Part shown: piece after piece, positions 1 to 4,678 of the stretch
Position numbering within the stretch: position 1 is the stretch's first letter
Layout: the number at the start of each line of letters is the position of its first letter
From: Sulfurovum sp.
GTDB lineage: Bacteria; Campylobacterota; Campylobacteria; Campylobacterales; Sulfurovaceae
DNA length: 7,190 nucleotides
Direction of reading: 5' to 3'
Assembly (NCBI GenBank): GCA_015493425.1
Contig: WGDG01000053.1
Location: 1 to 7,190 of the forward strand
Notes under the pieces: model-generated
Databases searched by the model: none
What the model was told of the DNA's origin: nothing
Seen by the model: only the letters and a program-made list of their open reading frames with translations
Made by a program: the position numbers and the translations under genes

Positions 1-410
1 GGGTAGTAGTTCTTCAGTGGTTCGAGTGTGGTAACGATGGGGTCGGCGTAGTTGGCCTGTGCACGCTCTATGGCACGTTTTGCCGCTTCGAGTTCTTCAT
101 CGTTTTGGTAGCAGATGCAGGAGCGGTACTGCGTGCCTACATCGGCTCCCTGACGGTTGAGCGTAGTCGGGTTGTGGGTGACGAAGAAGACATCAAAGAG
201 GGTGTCCAGGTCAATGACGGTATCATCGTAGGTGATCTTGATCACTTCGGCATACCCCGTATCGCCGTTGCAAACCTGACGGTAGGTGGGGTTGGGTATC
301 TCTCCATTGGCATAGCCGCTCTCTACATCAAGTACGCCTCTTAGCTTCTCAAATACCGCTTCGGTACACCAGAAACATCCGCCGCCTACAATCAATTCTT
401 GCACTGCCAT
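1..410 (-). CDS. msrA: Peptide-methionine (S)-S-oxide reductase MsrA, partial (C-terminus beyond the left edge)
   Basis: This gene encodes a cytoplasmic enzyme that reduces methionine S-sulfoxide in proteins or free methionine, normally using thioredoxin as electron donor. The visible 136 complete codons begin MAVQELIVGGGCFWCTE, which contains the MsrA active-site signature with catalytic Cys12. They continue with CNGDTGYAE (47-55) and HNPTTLNRQGADVGTQYRS (79-97), both diagnostic of the family. The ATG at 408-410 is preceded by AGGAT at a normal distance, and the family signature begins about ten residues later, so the start is secure. The end lies outside the window, so the C-terminal resolving cysteines cannot be judged. 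Two extra cysteines follow the QYRS motif (C98 and C100, in SCICYQN), where relatives I know usually carry hydrophobic residues. The gene is divergent from trxC, which fits a shared role in oxidative repair. By eye it is GC-rich compared with the central genes. Confidence 0.95.
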   Translation of the reverse strand, partial: MAVQELIVGGGCFWCTEAVFEKLRGVLDVESGYANGEIPNPTYRQVCNGDTGYAEVIKITYDDTVIDLDTLFDVFFVTHNPTTLNRQGADVGTQYRSCICYQNDEELEAAKRAIERAQANYADPIVTTLEPLKNYY

Positions 411-448
411 TTTTCATCCTTAAAAAAAATTTCTTATTACACTATCAC

Positions 449-461
449 TGGCTTTAAGCCA
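449..461. promoter_or_regulatory. 13-bp palindrome in the msrA-trxC divergent intergenic region
   Basis: TGGCTT-T-AAGCCA is a perfect inverted repeat with 6-bp arms and a one-base centre. On the minus strand it falls between a weak TTGCAT (465-470) and a weak GATAGT (441-446), which could form an msrA promoter with an 18-bp spacer. A site in that position would suit a repressor or redox regulator. The promoter assignment is tentative and the palindrome is short enough to arise by chance. The 9-mer TTACACTAT also occurs twice in this region (437-445 and 511-519). Confidence 0.3.
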
Positions 462-499
462 TAAATGCAACCAAAGGCACATTCTGTTGCTTCATGCTG

Positions 500-508
500 T
501 GCTATAAT
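500..508 (+). promoter_or_regulatory. Extended -10 promoter of trxC
   Basis: TGCTATAAT is a consensus -10 hexamer (503-508) with the TGn extension. It lies 51 bases before the trxC ATG. No good -35 is seen 16-18 bases upstream, which is normal for sigma-70 promoters in Campylobacterota. The same TGC-box arrangement recurs before the other plus-strand transcription units of this window. Confidence 0.65.
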
Positions 509-559
509 ACTTACACTATATGAAATAAGACTGAAAATTATCAATTCTGGAGGTAAAAA

Positions 560-988
560 ATGACTGTGAATGTTGTATGTCCACACTGTATGAAAGTGAA
601 CCGTATCCCAAAGAAAGACTCTTATGCAAAAGCCAACTGCGGGAATTGTAAAAATTCGCTGTTGGAGAGTAAGCCTGTTGAAGTAGACACTGCAAAGTTC
701 AATACCTTTATTGCCAATTCTGATCTGCCGATCGTTGTCGATTTCTGGGCACCTTGGTGCGGGCCTTGCCGTATGATGGCACCGGCATTTGAGGAAGCCG
801 CACGCAGCCTGCCGTTAAAGGCACAGTTTCTCAAGGTCAACACAGAGGACAATCCTCAACTTGGCGGCCAGTTCGGTATCCGAAGTATTCCTACGATGGT
901 ACTCTTCAAAGGCGGGAAAGAGGTTGACCGTGTCAGTGGTGCACTGAGTGCAGATCAGATAAAACAGTGGGTGACACGATACATTTAA
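560..988 (+). CDS. trxC: Thioredoxin 2 (TrxC) with N-terminal zinc ribbon
   Basis: This is a cytoplasmic protein-disulfide reductase of 142 residues; E. coli TrxC has 139. The N-terminus carries two CxxC pairs (C7/C10 in CPHC and C27/C30 in CGNC) that form the zinc-binding ribbon typical of TrxC and absent from TrxA. The thioredoxin fold follows, with the active site WCGPC at 66-70, the cis-proline P111 in the SIPT motif, and the C-terminal helix. The start is supported by GGAGG at 549-553, six bases before the ATG. TrxC proteins commonly respond to oxidative stress, and the zinc ribbon is thought to tune redox behaviour. It is divergent from msrA, whose product is reduced by thioredoxins. 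The 63-bp gap to the downstream response regulator has its own -10 box, so trxC is probably transcribed alone or only partly reads through. Confidence 0.95.
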   Translation: MTVNVVCPHCMKVNRIPKKDSYAKANCGNCKNSLLESKPVEVDTAKFNTFIANSDLPIVVDFWAPWCGPCRMMAPAFEEAARSLPLKAQFLKVNTEDNPQLGGQFGIRSIPTMVLFKGGKEVDRVSGALSADQIKQWVTRYI

Positions 989-989
989 A

Positions 990-1001
990 GAAGTGCACTT
1001 C
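990..1001. promoter_or_regulatory. 12-bp perfect palindrome upstream of the response regulator
   Basis: GAAGTGCACTTC is a perfect uninterrupted dyad. It begins one base after the trxC stop codon and ends 11 bases before the extended -10 box of the next operon. With no loop and no T-tract it is not a terminator. Its position around -30 to -20 of the putative promoter fits an operator for a dimeric DNA-binding protein. Whether this is the regulator encoded just downstream is unknown. Confidence 0.4.
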
Positions 1002-1012
1002 AAAGAGAGTTG

Positions 1013-1021
1013 TGCTATTAT
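1013..1021 (+). promoter_or_regulatory. Extended -10 promoter of the response regulator operon
   Basis: TGCTATTAT is an extended -10 box (hexamer TATTAT at 1016-1021), placed 30 bases before the chosen ATG of the regulator. The 12-mer TGCTATTATCTC starting here is repeated exactly at 3680-3691, upstream of the second CGFSG gene. No clear -35 is present. Confidence 0.55.
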
Positions 1022-1051
1022 CTCCTCATACCTATTCTAATGAGGAAAAGA

Positions 1052-1723
1052 ATGCGCAAGATACTGTTGCTTGAAGATGATGCAAACCTGAACGATACTG
1101 TTGCCGAGTTTCTTGAAGAGAACGGCTATACGGTGGTGCCCGTCTATGACGGCTATGAAGCGCAGGAAAAACTTTACGAAACAAAATTTGATCTGTTGCT
1201 GCTTGATATCAATGTACCCGGTATCGATGGGCTTGAATTGCTTAAAGAGAGCCGGAAAGAGGGTGTTGGTACGCCGGCTATTTACATTACCTCAATGGAC
1301 AGTGTCGATGATCTTGAAAAAGGCTTTGAAAGCGGATGTGACGACTACATCCGCAAACCTTTTGCCATGAAAGAGCTGCTCATCCGTGTGGAGACACTGC
1401 TTAAACGCAATTTTTACCACGATGTCAGCGAAGTGATTCCTGTTACTGAGCATATTGCCTACAATCCCAAAACCGAGGAGCTTCTTATTGACGGAGAAAG
1501 CGTGATGCTTGGCAACAAAGAGTCAAAGCTGCTCAAACTTTTTATGTCTGCACGGGGCGAAGTACTCTCACACGAGCGTATCTACAGCCATCTGTGGGAC
1601 TATGAGGAAGAGCCGAGCGACTCGGCACTTAGAACCTACATTAAAAATCTTCGTAAACTGGTCGGGAAGGATACCATTGTCAGCATCAAGAAGCAGGGCT
1701 ACAAGTTCATTACTCAGAAGTGA
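1052..1723 (+). CDS. OmpR-family response regulator
   Basis: This is a 223-residue DNA-binding response regulator, the cytoplasmic output of a two-component system. The receiver domain (about 1-115) has the acidic pair E8/D9 with D10, the phosphoacceptor D52 in LLLDINVPG, the switch residue T80, and K102 in the IRKPF motif. The C-terminal winged-helix domain (about 125-223) shows the OmpR-type pattern with SKLLKLF, RIYSHLWDYEEEP, LRTYIKNLRKLVG and IKKQGYKF. I chose the ATG at 1052 because GAGG at 1042-1045 sits six bases before it and the receiver fold starts at once with RKILLLEDD. An upstream TTG at 1010 and an ATG at 1040 are in frame but lack a comparable ribosome site. The 3' end overlaps the histidine kinase reading frame. 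Its regulon is unknown; OmpR-type regulators bind tandem direct repeats, and one such repeat lies at 3655-3676. Confidence 0.93.
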   Translation: MRKILLLEDDANLNDTVAEFLEENGYTVVPVYDGYEAQEKLYETKFDLLLLDINVPGIDGLELLKESRKEGVGTPAIYITSMDSVDDLEKGFESGCDDYIRKPFAMKELLIRVETLLKRNFYHDVSEVIPVTEHIAYNPKTEELLIDGESVMLGNKESKLLKLFMSARGEVLSHERIYSHLWDYEEEPSDSALRTYIKNLRKLVGKDTIVSIKKQGYKFITQK

Positions 1724-2876
1724 AAAAAAATCACTTTACCGGTTTCTGACACTCTATGTGGCAATGGTACTTGCCGCGATTGCACTGTTGTCGCTTTATT
1801 ACTATGAGAGCCAGCGTAAACTGATGCTTTCGGACAAGCGTGCAACAATGGCACAGTATGCCTATGTACAGGTCAAGCGTCTGAAGGTACTGCATTACTT
1901 CTTTCCTGAACGCACCCGGTATCCGAGAGATCCCAGCTTCACCTCTGCTATTTACGATATTGAATACAATAAAATTTTTTCACTCAACAAGCGGGAAGAG
2001 CATGATTTTGACAATGAAATATCTATCAAAGACGGCTACATCCATTTTGTTAAAGGGCTGGATACCTACTATCTTGGGACGCGATACCTTGTTATCGAGA
2101 TTCCCGAGGACAAGACATGGGCAGTGCAAACATGGAAAGACATTGTACTCTACGGCGGTATTGCCTTTGTTGTCTTCATGCTCCTTGGCCTCTATCTGGC
2201 AAAACGCTTCTTAAAACCGATGCGAGATTCGATCATGCTGCTTGACCGTTTTATCAAAGATACGACACATGAACTCAATACACCGCTTGCTGCCATTTTG
2301 GCCAATATTGAAACCATGGACAAATCGGTGATGATTGAGAAGAACCGCAAAAAACTTGAACGTATCGATATTGCTGCACGTACAGTTTCTACGCTCTATA
2401 AAGATTTGACATTTCTTACGCTTGAGCAGGAGAAAGAGAATGAAGATGAGCCTATTGATGTTGCCGGGCTGATAACTGACAGGGTCGAGTACTTTGAAGT
2501 GCTTGCCCGTTCCAAACAGTTAGCATTTGAATTGAACCTCGATGCCGTGACCGTTGTGATGGACAGACGAAAGCTGACACGGGTTATCGACAACCTGATC
2601 AGCAATGCTGTCAAGTATAACAAACGCGGCGGACGTATTGAAATTGTGCTTGACAAAGAGAAGCTCAGCATACGTGATACGGGGATCGGTATCGCAGAAG
2701 AAAAGATTCCGCTGATGTTTGACCGTTACCTGCGTTTTAACAGCAGTGAAGGGGGATTTGGTGTGGGACTGAGTATTGTCAAGAAAATTTTGGATGAATA
2801 TGGTTTGGAAGTGGCGGTTGACTCAAAAGAGAGTAAAGGGATGACTATTACAATTTACTGGAAGGATGAGGTGTGA
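1677..2876 (+). CDS. Membrane sensor histidine kinase (start uncertain)
   Basis: This is an inner-membrane sensor kinase, the partner of the regulator just upstream. Transmembrane helix 1 is at about 1746-1800, followed by a periplasmic sensor region of roughly 110 residues and helix 2 at about 2142-2201. The phosphoacceptor helix contains HELNTPL, with the His codon at 2268-2270. The ATPase domain has the N box (DNLISNAVKY, about 2590-2619), the G1 box (DTGIGI, from 2676) and the G2 box (GGFGVGLSIVK, about 2751-2783). No HAMP domain is evident. All catalytic motifs are intact. The start is the problem: the frame has no ATG or GTG near the expected KKSLYRF N-terminus. I chose TTG 1677 because AAGGA at 1667-1671 is five bases upstream, giving 399 residues and a 47-bp overlap with the regulator. 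Alternatives are GTG 1758 or ATG 1764, which shorten helix 1. GTG 1720 is also possible if the adjacent run of eight A were really nine. The frame stays open upstream to 1509, but that part lies in the shadow of the regulator. Confidence 0.88.
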   Translation: MSASRSRATSSLLRSEKKSLYRFLTLYVAMVLAAIALLSLYYYESQRKLMLSDKRATMAQYAYVQVKRLKVLHYFFPERTRYPRDPSFTSAIYDIEYNKIFSLNKREEHDFDNEISIKDGYIHFVKGLDTYYLGTRYLVIEIPEDKTWAVQTWKDIVLYGGIAFVVFMLLGLYLAKRFLKPMRDSIMLLDRFIKDTTHELNTPLAAILANIETMDKSVMIEKNRKKLERIDIAARTVSTLYKDLTFLTLEQEKENEDEPIDVAGLITDRVEYFEVLARSKQLAFELNLDAVTVVMDRRKLTRVIDNLISNAVKYNKRGGRIEIVLDKEKLSIRDTGIGIAEEKIPLMFDRYLRFNSSEGGFGVGLSIVKKILDEYGLEVAVDSKESKGMTITIYWKDEV

Positions 2877-3208
2877 AAAGAACATTAATACTATTATTAT
2901 GGCTGTTTGTTTCTTTTGCTTACGGAGACAACGTGTACGAACGCAACTGTGTTCCCTGCCATCAAAATCTGCCCACTTCTTTGGAACAGATGTTTAAAAA
3001 CTATCTGCTTGTCTACAGCAGTGAACGGTTTGTTAAAGCAGGGGTCAAACACTATCTGAAGTATCCGTCACGGAGTATCTCGCAAATGTCCAAACTTTTT
3101 CTTGATACCTATGGGGTTAAAAAGCCTACAACCCTCTCTGAAAAGGAGCTTGATGAAGCAATTGATATTTATTGGGAAAAGTTTAAGGTTTTTGATAAGT
3201 TGAAGTAG
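2873..3208 (+). CDS. Small exported c-type cytochrome, third gene of the two-component operon
   Basis: This 111-residue protein has a signal peptide (MKRTLILLLWLFVSFAYG) and a single haem c site, C26-V-P-C29-H30, close to the mature N-terminus. After export the haem would be attached covalently in the periplasm. The rest is basic and aromatic (KHYLKYPS and IDIYWEKF) and does not match a cytochrome subfamily I can name. M70, in SISQMSKLF, or M43 could be the distal ligand. The GTG start at 2873 overlaps the kinase TGA by 4 bp (GTGA), with AAGGATGAG just upstream, which implies translational coupling. Encoded directly after a kinase with a periplasmic sensor domain, it could be a redox or ligand partner of that sensor, or a target of the pathway; both are inferences. 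The gene ends 17 bases before the 3225-3239 palindrome. Confidence 0.85.
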   Translation: MKRTLILLLWLFVSFAYGDNVYERNCVPCHQNLPTSLEQMFKNYLLVYSSERFVKAGVKHYLKYPSRSISQMSKLFLDTYGVKKPTTLSEKELDEAIDIYWEKFKVFDKLK

Positions 3209-3224
3209 TTATAATATTTTAGAG

Positions 3225-3239
3225 TCGCATATTATGCGA
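3225..3239. promoter_or_regulatory. 15-bp palindromic operator candidate overlapping a -10 box
   Basis: TCGCATA-T-TATGCGA is a perfect inverted repeat with 7-bp arms and a one-base centre. Its right arm overlaps the extended -10 box at 3235-3243 of the first CGFSG gene. Binding there would block RNA polymerase, so a repressor site is the simplest reading. It could also act as a weak hairpin at the end of the preceding cytochrome gene, but the one-base loop and missing T-tract argue against a terminator. Confidence 0.45.
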
Positions 3240-3243
3240 TAAT
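3235..3243 (+). promoter_or_regulatory. Extended -10 promoter of the first CGFSG gene
   Basis: TGCGATAAT matches the TGC-box arrangement seen before the other genes here, with hexamer GATAAT at 3238-3243, 22 bases before the ATG at 3266. A second candidate, TATAAT at 3210-3215, lies directly after the stop codon of the cytochrome gene and would place the palindrome in the early transcribed region instead. Confidence 0.45.
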
Positions 3244-3265
3244 TTATAGTTATAGAAGGTCTCAG

Positions 3266-3586
3266 ATGAAAAAACTGTTTACCATTTTGGTGCTTGCACT
3301 CTTTGTCTCTGCTTCCATGCCGACTGTTGTGATGGCAAATGCGAAAAAAGGTCAAAAGATTTTTAAGAAGAAGTTTCGTAAGAAATGCGGATTTTCCGGC
3401 GTACGTTTTGCAAGGAACCATACCCAGGCAGAGTGGGAAGATATTTGGGATGACGGCAAGTTTAAACAGGAAGCCAAAAAGATCTGTCCAAGACTTAATG
3501 TCAAAAAGATTAGAAAATCATGGTGGAAACATGTCTATGACTTCTCCTATAAGTATGCAAGTGACGGTGTCGTACCAAAATGTTGA
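3266..3586 (+). CDS. Small secreted CGFSG-family protein of unknown function, copy 1
   Basis: I do not recognise this 106-residue protein. It has a clear signal peptide ending around A24-N-A, so the mature form is periplasmic or secreted and strongly basic near its N-terminus (KKGQKIFKKKFRKK). Conserved features shared with the copy at 3722 are C41 in CGFSG, H52 in HTQ followed by EWE, C74 in KICP, VYDF with YASD, and a C-terminal Cys (C106). The two copies are about half identical in their mature parts. There is no CxxCH. The segment KGQKIF...CGFSG resembles the start of a class I cytochrome c in which the first Cys and the His have been replaced, but that relation is speculative. GAAGG at 3255-3259 supports the start. 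An insertion (KIRKSWWKHV) distinguishes it from copy 2. It has its own promoter and candidate operator, and a hairpin follows. Confidence 0.85.
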   Translation: MKKLFTILVLALFVSASMPTVVMANAKKGQKIFKKKFRKKCGFSGVRFARNHTQAEWEDIWDDGKFKQEAKKICPRLNVKKIRKSWWKHVYDFSYKYASDGVVPKC

Positions 3587-3616
3587 AAGGGTGTACTGCC
3601 CAACTGTAACTTCCTG

Positions 3617-3645
3617 AAGCAGAGGACAGGTTCCTGTCACTGCTT
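3617..3645 (+). terminator. Hairpin after the first CGFSG gene, probable terminator
   Basis: Outer arms AAGCAG (3617-3622) and CTGCTT (3640-3645) enclose inner arms GACAGG and CCTGTC (3625-3630 and 3633-3638), giving a long interrupted stem. The sequence after it (ACTCTCTTCTATTC) is pyrimidine-rich but lacks a solid U-tract, so termination may be partial or the hairpin may protect the 3' end. Confidence 0.5.
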
Positions 3646-3654
3646 ACTCTCTTC

Positions 3655-3676
3655 TATTCACAATTTATTCACAATT
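3655..3676 (+). repeat. Perfect 11-bp tandem repeat upstream of the second CGFSG gene
   Basis: TATTCACAATT occurs twice head to tail (3655-3665 and 3666-3676). The repeat ends three bases before the extended -10 box at 3680. An 11-bp period places both copies on the same DNA face, which is the geometry bound by OmpR-family dimers, and such a regulator is encoded at 1052. The link between the two is inference. Confidence 0.55.
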
Positions 3677-3679
3677 TCA

Positions 3680-3688
3680 TGCTATTAT
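3680..3688 (+). promoter_or_regulatory. Extended -10 promoter of the second CGFSG gene
   Basis: TGCTATTAT is identical to the box at 1013-1021, and the match extends to 12 bases (TGCTATTATCTC). The hexamer TATTAT ends 33 bases before the ATG at 3722. The -35 region is occupied by the 11-bp tandem repeat rather than by a consensus element, which suggests activator-dependent transcription. Confidence 0.55.
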
Positions 3689-3721
3689 CTCTTTGTTGTA
3701 AAACGACACAAAGGACATACA

Positions 3722-4036
3722 ATGACACAGATGACAAAAGTTGCAGCAGCTGCACTTCTTGGCATGGCATTACTCTCTACCTCTGCAATGGCTGACATTA
3801 ACAAAGGTAAGAGAATTTACATGAAGAAGATGAAAGCTGCCTGCGGTTTTTCCGGTGCGAAGTTTGCAGTTAAACACACTCAAAGCGAGTGGGAAGAAAT
3901 TAAAGGTGCCGGAAAGTTCAAGGAAGAGGCAGAGAAGATCTGCCCGGGTCTGAAACTCAAAGACAAGTATGTAAACGATGTTTACGACTTTGCACATGAG
4001 TACGCCTCTGATTCCGGAAACGTTCCATCTTGTTAA
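3722..4036 (+). CDS. Small secreted CGFSG-family protein of unknown function, copy 2
   Basis: This 104-residue protein is a paralogue of the product of the 3266 gene and is equally unrecognised. Its signal peptide (MTQMTKVAAAALLGMALLST) is predicted to be cut after the SAMA motif. The mature protein has C41 in CGFSG, H52 in HTQSEWEE, C74 in EKICP, VYDF with EYASDSG, and the terminal C104. C41, H52 and C74 are at exactly the same positions as in copy 1, so this core is under constraint. An odd number of mature cysteines (three) suggests one disulfide plus a free thiol, a metal or haem ligand, or an intermolecular bond. AAGGA at 3711-3715 supports the ATG at 3722; the ATG at 3731 is less likely. 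Copy 2 is less basic than copy 1. The surrounding cytochromes suggest a periplasmic redox setting, but no function can be assigned. Confidence 0.87.
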   Translation: MTQMTKVAAAALLGMALLSTSAMADINKGKRIYMKKMKAACGFSGAKFAVKHTQSEWEEIKGAGKFKEEAEKICPGLKLKDKYVNDVYDFAHEYASDSGNVPSC

Positions 4037-4041
4037 GCGGT

Positions 4042-4056
4042 GAGGGCATGTCCCTT
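4042..4056 (+). terminator. Short hairpin after the second CGFSG gene
   Basis: AGGG (4043-4046) and CCCT (4052-4055) pair around a five-base loop, with a possible G-U closing pair outside. The stem is short and followed only by TCTAAGTT, so it is at best a weak terminator. Confidence 0.25.
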
Positions 4057-4058
4057 CT

Positions 4059-4088
4059 AAGTTAACTTTAAATTATGGTCGCTATAAT
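4059..4088 (+). promoter_or_regulatory. Promoter region of the cytochrome c553 gene
   Basis: A consensus TATAAT (4083-4088), preceded by CGC, lies 32 bases before the ATG at 4121. The perfect palindrome AAGTTAACTT (4059-4068) occupies the -35 position, and TTAACT within it could serve as a weak -35 with a 15-bp spacer. The palindrome might be a regulator site, but it is short and AT-rich. Confidence 0.55.
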
Positions 4089-4120
4089 TTAGGCCAAATT
4101 TTATTCAAAAGGATATAAAC

Positions 4121-4417
4121 ATGAAAAAAATCGCAATCGCAATGATCTTCGCTGGTTCTTCACTTCTTATGGCTGACGGTGCCGCTATCTTCGCTAAATG
4201 TGCAGGATGCCACGGTCAAAACGGAGAAAAATCTGCACTCGGTAAATCTGCAATCATCAAAGGTGAAGATGCAGCTAAAACTGTTAAACTGCTTGAAGGT
4301 TACAAAGCAGGTACTCTGAATCAGCACGGAATGGGTGCACTGATGAAAGGTCAAGTTGCTTCTCTGACTGATGCTCAGATCAAAGAAGTTGCTGACTATA
4401 TCGCAGGTCTGAAGTAA
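4121..4417 (+). CDS. Cytochrome c553 (class I monohaem c-type cytochrome)
   Basis: This is a 98-residue periplasmic electron carrier. A signal peptide (MKKIAIAMIFAGSSLLMA) is followed by a mature protein of about 80 residues. The haem site is C27-A-G-C30-H31, and the distal Met is probably M75 in GMGALMKGQ, with M71 the alternative. The C-terminal helix LTDAQIKEVADYIAGLK is the usual class I ending. The length and pattern fit the c553 carriers of Campylobacterota, which pass electrons from the bc1 complex or periplasmic dehydrogenases to terminal oxidases. The ribosome site AAAAGGA (4107-4113) and consensus TATAAT suggest strong expression. Codon use is highly regular (GCT, AAA, GGT rich), which also fits an abundant protein. 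It is monocistronic: its own promoter precedes it and a UUCG hairpin follows the stop. Confidence 0.93.
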   Translation: MKKIAIAMIFAGSSLLMADGAAIFAKCAGCHGQNGEKSALGKSAIIKGEDAAKTVKLLEGYKAGTLNQHGMGALMKGQVASLTDAQIKEVADYIAGLK

Positions 4418-4429
4418 GACCCGCACCTC

Positions 4430-4451
4430 TCAAAAGCCTTCGGGCTTTTGA
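4430..4451 (+). terminator. UUCG-tetraloop terminator after cytochrome c553
   Basis: TCAAAAGCC (4430-4438) and GGCTTTTGA (4443-4451) form a perfect 9-bp stem closed by the very stable TTCG loop, 13 bases after the stop codon. The U-run is inside the 3' arm, and the following ACCTCCTCTCTATATTTTC is only moderately U-rich. Confidence 0.7.
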
Positions 4452-4573
4452 ACCTCCTCTCTATATTTTCCCACTTTTTCTCATATTTTAGATAGACTAT
4501 TATACTATTCTTCTCATCTCACACTTGATATAGAATCTTGACATTGATTACTCGTTTGGGATGTGTTCCTTCA

Positions 4574-4632
4574 TTTCTTTTTTCTTTGTAGCAGCACGAA
4601 GAAAAAGAGAAACGAAGCAAAGAAAAAAGAAA
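4574..4632. repeat. Polypyrimidine/polypurine inverted repeat
   Basis: TTTCTTTTTTCTTTG (4574-4588) is the exact reverse complement of 4618-4632, separated by a 29-bp purine-rich spacer. As RNA it would fold into a long hairpin. Open reading frames on the plus strand cross it but give lysine-rich low-complexity peptides with no ribosome site, so I do not call a gene. Elements of this look are scattered in several proteobacterial genomes. This cluster, together with the AT-rich stretch 4455-4560 where I see nothing else, makes up most of the 378-bp gap between the convergent genes. Confidence 0.6.
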
Positions 4633-4660
4633 AGCTATTGTTGGTTTATGGGCGTAAAGC

Positions 4661-4678
4661 TTCCTGCTTTTGCAGGAA
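4661..4678. repeat. REP-like palindrome
   Basis: TTCCTGC-TTTT-GCAGGAA has perfect 7-bp arms. It is followed by TGACG, so the minus strand reads CGTCATTCCTGC-AAAA-GCAGGAA. This resembles the dispersed palindrome CGTCATTCC(C/T)GCGAAAGC(G/A)GGAATC known from many proteobacterial genomes. Such elements are non-coding and are often moved by REP-associated transposases; none is present in this window. Confidence 0.6.

Noticed and set aside
105..344. Plus-strand frame of 79 codons
   Set aside because: It is antisense to msrA, whose family motifs are unmistakable on the minus strand.
1010..1051. Longer N-terminus of the response regulator from TTG 1010 or ATG 1040
   Set aside because: The region holds the promoter box 1013-1021 and the ribosome site for ATG 1052, and the receiver domain starts directly at 1052.
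1509..1676. Upstream extension of the histidine kinase to ATG 1509
   Set aside because: This stretch lies in the regulator DNA-binding domain, which is clearly coding in its own frame, and the translated extension has no kinase-like or membrane features.
3339..3617. Alternative plus-strand frame of 92 codons overlapping CGFSG copy 1
   Set aside because: The 3266 frame has a signal peptide, a ribosome site and a conserved paralogue; the alternative has none of these.
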